Shown here one piece after another: positions 59,856 through 64,000 of a stretch of DNA of 64,000 bases (its first letter is position 1; every line of letters starts with the position of its first letter). A model generated the notes under the pieces. The model did not search any database, was not told where the DNA came from, and saw nothing but the letters and a program-made list of their open reading frames with translations. This DNA comes from Clostridium intestinale DSM 6191 (GTDB lineage: Bacteria > Bacillota > Clostridia > Clostridiales > Clostridiaceae): contig NZ_FQXU01000005.1 in the NCBI RefSeq assembly GCF_900130055.1, positions 372,001 to 436,000 on the forward strand, read 5' to 3'. The position numbers and the translations under genes are program-made.

Positions 59856-62402
59856 TTGATAGAGGAGAAAGTAGTTACTTTAGGATTAAGTAGTAGAGAA
59901 GCTGAAAATAGAAAAAAGAAATTTGGAAGCAATGAACTTATAAAAGAAAAAAAGAAATCAGCATTTATGGTATTTATCTCTCAATTTAATGATCTAATGA
60001 TTTGGGTGCTTTTAGCATCAACTGTTGTTTCCGCTTTAATGGGAGATATTGCAGATGCCATAACTATTGTTATAATAGTTGTTGTTAACGCAATTTTGGG
60101 ATTTGTTCAGGAGTTTAGAACTGAAAAGTCTTTAGAAGCATTAAAAAATCTTGCTGCTCCAACTTGTAAGGTAATAAGAGATGGAGATATGAAAGTTATA
60201 AATGCCGTAGATTTAACTATTGGAGACCTAGTTGTTTTAGAAGCAGGAGATAGAATTCCAGCTGATGGAACCTTGAGTGGAGGTAGTGGACTAACTATAG
60301 ATGAATCTCTATTAACAGGGGAATCTGTAGGGGTAAATAAAGATACTAGACAAGGACACTCTTCAGTATTTATGGGGACTACTATATTAAAAGGGAAAGG
60401 AACCATGAAGGTAACTGCAATAGGAATGGCTACAGAAATGGGTAAGATAGCTAACTTGCTTCAAAATATTGAAGAAGAAAAAACACCGTTAAAGCAGAAA
60501 CTAGAATCTTTAGGAAAGGTTTTAGTATTTTTATGTTTGGGTATATGTGCAATAGTAACAGTTGTAGGAGTTGCTAGAGGTAATGATATAGGGGAAATGT
60601 TTTTACTTGGGGTAAGCTTAGCAGTTGCTGCTATACCAGAAGGACTTCCGGCGATAGTTACAGTAGCTTTAGCTTTAGGCGTATCAAGAATGATAAAAAG
60701 AAACGCCTTAGTAAGAAAACTTCCTGCTGTAGAAACCTTAGGATGTACCTCAGTTATATGTTCAGATAAAACTGGTACCTTAACACAAAATAAAATGACC
60801 CTAAAGGAAATCTATATTGATAATAAGGTATATAATTTAGATAAAGATAATCAACCGAATAATATTGTACTAACGAAGTCATTAGTTTATTGTAATGATT
60901 GTAATTATAATTTTTCAGAAAAAAACATGGACAAAGTTCTTCATGGAGATCCAACAGAAACAGCATTAGTTAAAGGACTTTTTAAAGATGTAAAAGCCCT
61001 TAAAAACTTTTTGAGTTTCCATAAAAGAGTTTTTGATTTACCATTTGATTCTAATAGAAAGATGATGTCTGTAATAGTTAGTGAAAATGGTAAGGAAACC
61101 TGCTATGTAAAAGGTGCGCCAGAAAGAATTATGGATAGATGTAGCCACATATTAGAAGATGGAAAAATAAAGCCATTAACTCAAACTAAGAAAAAGGAAA
61201 TCTTAATGATAGTTGATGGCATGTCTAATAGAGCGCTAAGATGTTTAGGGGCAGCTTACAAGGAAGGATATTTAGTAAAGGATGAAAGTTTAGAAAAGGG
61301 TTTAACCTTTATTGGTATAGTTGGTAGCATAGATCCTCCAAGAGATGAAGCAAGAGATGCAGTATTACAATGTAAGCTTGCAGGAATTAGACCTATTATG
61401 ATAACTGGAGATCATAAAAATACAGCTTTTGCTATAGCTAAGTCTTTAAGTATATGTAATTCTAATGATATAGTTTTAACTGGAGAAGATTTAGAAAGAT
61501 TAACTGACAAAGATTTAGAGAGAGAAGTTAAAAAAGCAAAGGTATTTGCAAGAGTAAGTCCTAACCATAAACTCAGAATTGTAAAGGCATTAAAGAAAAA
61601 TGGTAATATAGTTGCTATGACAGGAGATGGGGTTAATGATGCTCCTGCAATTAAAGAAGCAGATATTGGAGTTTCTATGGGTATATCAGGTACAGATGTT
61701 ACTAAAGAAGCCTCTTCAATGATATTAATGGATGATAACTTTGCAACTATAGTGGCTGCTGTAGAAGAGGGAAGAGTAATATATGATAATATAAGAAAGT
61801 TTATAAGATATCTTCTTTCTTGTAACCTAGGAGAAGTATTAACTATGTTCCTAGCATCACTTTTTTACCTTCCAAACCCACTTACACCTATTCAAATACT
61901 TTTTGTAAACCTAGCTACAGATGGTCTTCCTGCAATTGCTTTAGGTGTAGACCCAGCTGACAAAGATATAATGTCACAAAAACCAAGAAAAAAGGACGAA
62001 AGTATATTTGCAAGAGGGTTAACTGAAAAGATTTTAGTAAGAGGTACTTTAATAGGTATATGTACTTTGACTTCATTTATAGTTGGTCAGTACTTTGGGT
62101 TTAATTTAAAGACTTCTAGAACAATAGCTTTAGCAACTCTAGTAATGTCACAATTGATTCATGTATTTGAATGTAGATCAGAAAGACACTCTATAATAGA
62201 GATTAAACTACTAAGTAATCCTTACTTAGTAGGTGCAGTTTTAGTTTCTATAACTATGATAATGAGTATAATGTATATACCATTTTTACAAGGAGTATTT
62301 CAGACTCAAGCTCTAAACCTATTAGAGTGGGGAATAGTAATGTTTTTCTCAGGAATAATAGCTACTATAAACTCAGTATTCCTTTATTTTAAAACAAGAT
62401 AG
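59856..62402 (+). CDS. P-type Ca2+-type cation-transporting ATPase
   Basis: 848 residues, P2A type. N-terminal cation ATPase domain; TGES loop LTGESVGVNK; PEGLP in helix 4 (AVAAIPEGLPAIVTVALALG); phosphorylation Asp304 in CSDKTGTLTQNKM; KGAPE nucleotide site; TGDGVNDAPA hinge; helix 6 NLATDGLPAIALGVDP with the Ca-site Asn, Thr and Asp. Length equals bacterial SERCA-like pumps. It probably exports Ca2+. TTG start with AAAGGAGGA upstream. It stands alone and converges on the MocR gene. Confidence 0.93.
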   Translation: MIEEKVVTLGLSSREAENRKKKFGSNELIKEKKKSAFMVFISQFNDLMIWVLLASTVVSALMGDIADAITIVIIVVVNAILGFVQEFRTEKSLEALKNLAAPTCKVIRDGDMKVINAVDLTIGDLVVLEAGDRIPADGTLSGGSGLTIDESLLTGESVGVNKDTRQGHSSVFMGTTILKGKGTMKVTAIGMATEMGKIANLLQNIEEEKTPLKQKLESLGKVLVFLCLGICAIVTVVGVARGNDIGEMFLLGVSLAVAAIPEGLPAIVTVALALGVSRMIKRNALVRKLPAVETLGCTSVICSDKTGTLTQNKMTLKEIYIDNKVYNLDKDNQPNNIVLTKSLVYCNDCNYNFSEKNMDKVLHGDPTETALVKGLFKDVKALKNFLSFHKRVFDLPFDSNRKMMSVIVSENGKETCYVKGAPERIMDRCSHILEDGKIKPLTQTKKKEILMIVDGMSNRALRCLGAAYKEGYLVKDESLEKGLTFIGIVGSIDPPRDEARDAVLQCKLAGIRPIMITGDHKNTAFAIAKSLSICNSNDIVLTGEDLERLTDKDLEREVKKAKVFARVSPNHKLRIVKALKKNGNIVAMTGDGVNDAPAIKEADIGVSMGISGTDVTKEASSMILMDDNFATIVAAVEEGRVIYDNIRKFIRYLLSCNLGEVLTMFLASLFYLPNPLTPIQILFVNLATDGLPAIALGVDPADKDIMSQKPRKKDESIFARGLTEKILVRGTLIGICTLTSFIVGQYFGFNLKTSRTIALATLVMSQLIHVFECRSERHSIIEIKLLSNPYLVGAVLVSITMIMSIMYIPFLQGVFQTQALNLLEWGIVMFFSGIIATINSVFLYFKTR

Positions 62403-62426
62403 TGAGAGTAGTTTAGAGTTAAAACA

Positions 62427-62560
62427 TAAGAGTTAGTAAGTTAGAGAAAAAGTTACTCAGTTTCCCTTGAGTTTCTCAATTAACTGCTAACTCTTAATTA
62501 GTTTTGCTGACTTACTTAAAACTAGTTTCTCTAACTCTGTTAAACTGTAAGCAACTTGAT
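62427..62560. repeat. Palindromic repeat region between convergent genes
   Basis: TAAGAGTTAG (62427-62436) pairs with CTAACTCTTA (62487-62496), and inside it TTAGAGAAA with TTTCTCAA. A further TTTCTCTAACTCT (about 62526-62538) can pair with the same 5' arm. Arms resemble the dispersed GAGAGTTGA-type repeats at 3.1, 21.5 and 44.8 kb. It likely acts as terminator for both converging genes. Tandem AAACTTAG-like bits follow up to 62590. Confidence 0.6.
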
Positions 62561-62589
62561 TGAAGTCTGTTAAACTTAGTGAAACTTAG

Positions 62590-63924
62590 CTAAACTTTGT
62601 TAAGTTCATCAATCAATATTCTCATACCTGCTCTAATTTGTTTCTCATCTGTTCTAGCTATACTAACTCTAACACCTTTTTTATAGTTGAGATTAGAAGA
62701 GAAGTAGTTATATCCAGGTGAAACTAAGACACCCTTAGTTTTTAAGGAGTAAACTAAGGAACTTTCACTTACTCCTTCAGGTAAATAGATATAGCTATAT
62801 AAAGATGTATCTAAAGAAGAAACTTTAACTTCTGTGTTAGTTAAGTTTTTAAGTTCATCACTAAAAGCTTTTAATCTAGACTTTTGTTGTTTTTTAATTA
62901 GTTTAACATGTTTAGATAAGATGTTGCTTTTAAGATATATTTCTAAAGTAGCTTGAGAGATTAAAGATGGAACAAAATATGAATAATAATAAGAATAACT
63001 AGCTTGCTTATTAAATTCATCTATAAGTTCAGCTGGGATAACAGCTAATCCTATCTTTATCCAAGGGATTATCTTAGTAAAACTTTTTAGATATATAAAG
63101 TGAGCGTGATCCCCATAAGCATATATAGGATCAAATTTAGAATCAAACTCTATATCTCCAAAGTAGTCATCTTCAACTATGTACACATCATACTTTATAG
63201 CAAACTCAGCTATAGCTTTTCTTTGAGTTTTTGAATACTTAGTTCCTAAAGGGTTGTGATTTCTAGGAGTAGTATAAAAAAACTTTATATCTCCATTTTT
63301 AAATAAATTCTCTAGTTCATTTAAATCAACTCCACTAGGAGTTCTATCTATAGAAAGAAAGTCTATCTTAGAGTACTTTAAGAAGTCTAAAAAGTATTTA
63401 TAAGTTGGGTTTTCAAGTAAGATTTTTGTTTTTCCATTAGGAAAAGGCATGTTTGTAAGTAAACTTAATATCTGTTGTATTCCTAAATTGATAAAGATGT
63501 TTTCTTTAGGTACAAAAACTTGAAAGTTTGACAAATAGTTTGGAAGTAGAGACTTTAGAGAATCAATTCCCATAAGGTGAAAGTCTACAGGTTGATTACC
63601 ATATATATCAACAGCTCTATCTAAACAATGTTTCAAATCAGGTGTTAAAATCCTACCCATATTAAGATTACCATTAGAAAAATCTATAATATTAGGATAG
63701 GATAAATTATTTAAGTGTTCCTCAACCACATAATATCCGCTTTGGGGTATTGAATATATTAAGTGCTCATTAATTAAACTTTCATAAGCTTTTATAGCGG
63801 TACTTTTACTGCAGGAATATTCACTACACAAACTTCTTATAGAAGGAAGTTTTTTAGATGAGGTGTATTTTTTATTATAAATATCAGATTTTATATCTAA
63901 AGCTATCTGTTTATATATATCCAT
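62590..63924 (-). CDS. MocR-type PLP-dependent transcription regulator
   Basis: 444 residues. GntR winged helix at the N-terminus (IALDIKSDIYNKKYTSSKKLPSIRSLCSEYSCSKSTAIKAYESL) is fused to a class I aminotransferase-like domain with NHNPLGTKYS and the PLP lysine in YLKSFTKIIPWIKIGL. MocR proteins usually regulate PLP, GABA or amino acid genes coded divergently; such a target would lie beyond the right edge. Start: GGAGG precedes ATG 63924; the ATG at 63936 overlaps that ribosome site. Confidence 0.9.
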   Translation of the reverse strand: MDIYKQIALDIKSDIYNKKYTSSKKLPSIRSLCSEYSCSKSTAIKAYESLINEHLIYSIPQSGYYVVEEHLNNLSYPNIIDFSNGNLNMGRILTPDLKHCLDRAVDIYGNQPVDFHLMGIDSLKSLLPNYLSNFQVFVPKENIFINLGIQQILSLLTNMPFPNGKTKILLENPTYKYFLDFLKYSKIDFLSIDRTPSGVDLNELENLFKNGDIKFFYTTPRNHNPLGTKYSKTQRKAIAEFAIKYDVYIVEDDYFGDIEFDSKFDPIYAYGDHAHFIYLKSFTKIIPWIKIGLAVIPAELIDEFNKQASYSYYYSYFVPSLISQATLEIYLKSNILSKHVKLIKKQQKSRLKAFSDELKNLTNTEVKVSSLDTSLYSYIYLPEGVSESSLVYSLKTKGVLVSPGYNYFSSNLNYKKGVRVSIARTDEKQIRAGMRILIDELNKV

Positions 63925-64000
63925 AATTTCCTCCATGATTATAAAAATGTAAAGGGATACGAACAGGCTATTCTACAAAGGTTACCATTATTAAAGAATA

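Noticed and set aside
1-64000. CRISPR arrays, tRNA or rRNA genes, transposases, prophage
   Set aside because: No regularly spaced identical repeats, tRNA or rRNA-like stretch, or transposase/integrase frame is seen in the window.

Overview
The window comes from a low-GC, Gram-positive, motile spore-former of the Clostridium sensu stricto type. The evidence is very AT-rich DNA, strong GGAGG ribosome sites with many TTG and GTG starts, a FliY/CheC/CheD chemotaxis system of Bacillus/Clostridium type, a fused FliR-FlhB, FliW-CsrA, no L- or P-ring genes (flgH, flgI), and the DUF1292, DUF1659 and DUF2922 small-protein families common in Firmicutes. I cannot fix the species from sequence alone.

Layout. 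1-5.6 kb holds housekeeping and transport genes: the end of one nucleoside-type ABC permease and a complete second one, an EamA exporter with a 41-codon gene behind it, a queT-like transporter behind what looks like a preQ1 riboswitch with attenuator, a TtcA-like tRNA thiolation protein, a Cys/His-rich DUF1292 protein and a class IV aminotransferase. 5.6-16.0 kb is a chemotaxis/switch operon (fapA-like, cheW, cheD, cheB, cheR, cheA, cheC, cheY, cheW, fliM, fliY) that ends in a strong terminator. 16.0-25.2 kb is the late flagellar block. It starts at an excellent sigma-28 promoter and carries flgM, flgN, flgK, flgL, fliW, csrA, flaG, an unknown gene, fliS, fliD and fliT-like; flagellin then has its own sigma-28 promoter and a CsrA-type leader.

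25.2-32.2 kb is a looser accessory segment between two flagellin genes, where many clostridia carry flagellin-modification genes. It has a FliB-type flagellin lysine methylase, two YcxB-like membrane proteins, a DUF6155 protein, a minus-strand DUF1659/DUF2922 pair, a COG2865-type ATP-binding protein without the usual N-terminal AlbA domain, an unknown protein and a lone sugar aminotransferase. A short second flagellin (32.3-33.1 kb) closes it. 33.5-58.0 kb is one long hook-basal-body/export/motor operon: flgB, flgC, fliE, fliF, fliG, fliH, fliI, fliJ, fliK, flgD, a conserved flagellar-operon gene, flgE, flbD, motA, motB, fliL, fliO, fliP, fliQ, fliR-flhB, flhA, flhF, flhG, a PilZ protein, sigD, a SwrB-like protein, a small membrane protein, flgF and flgG. 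It ends at a bidirectional terminator. 58.0-64.0 kb returns to metabolism and regulation: a CBS-domain pyrophosphatase, a Ca2+-type P-ATPase and a MocR-type regulator.

How it works together. SigD (55.0 kb) should drive the late genes at 16.1, 23.8 and 32.2 kb and be held back by FlgM until the hook is finished. FliW and CsrA should tune flagellin translation through the leader hairpin at 23.82 kb. The CheA/CheW/CheY/CheB/CheR/CheC/CheD/FliY set is complete except for receptors and CheV.

Most notable points: an in-frame TAA stop inside the otherwise intact export-gate gene fliP; a hook protein swollen to 764 residues by four tandem repeats of about 100 residues; a structured, locally GC-rich element between the flagellar-operon gene and flgE; a textbook CsrA hairpin in the flagellin leader; a likely AUU-initiated membrane protein between the SwrB-like gene and flgF; and a dispersed family of imperfect palindromes built from GAGAGTTGA-like arms.
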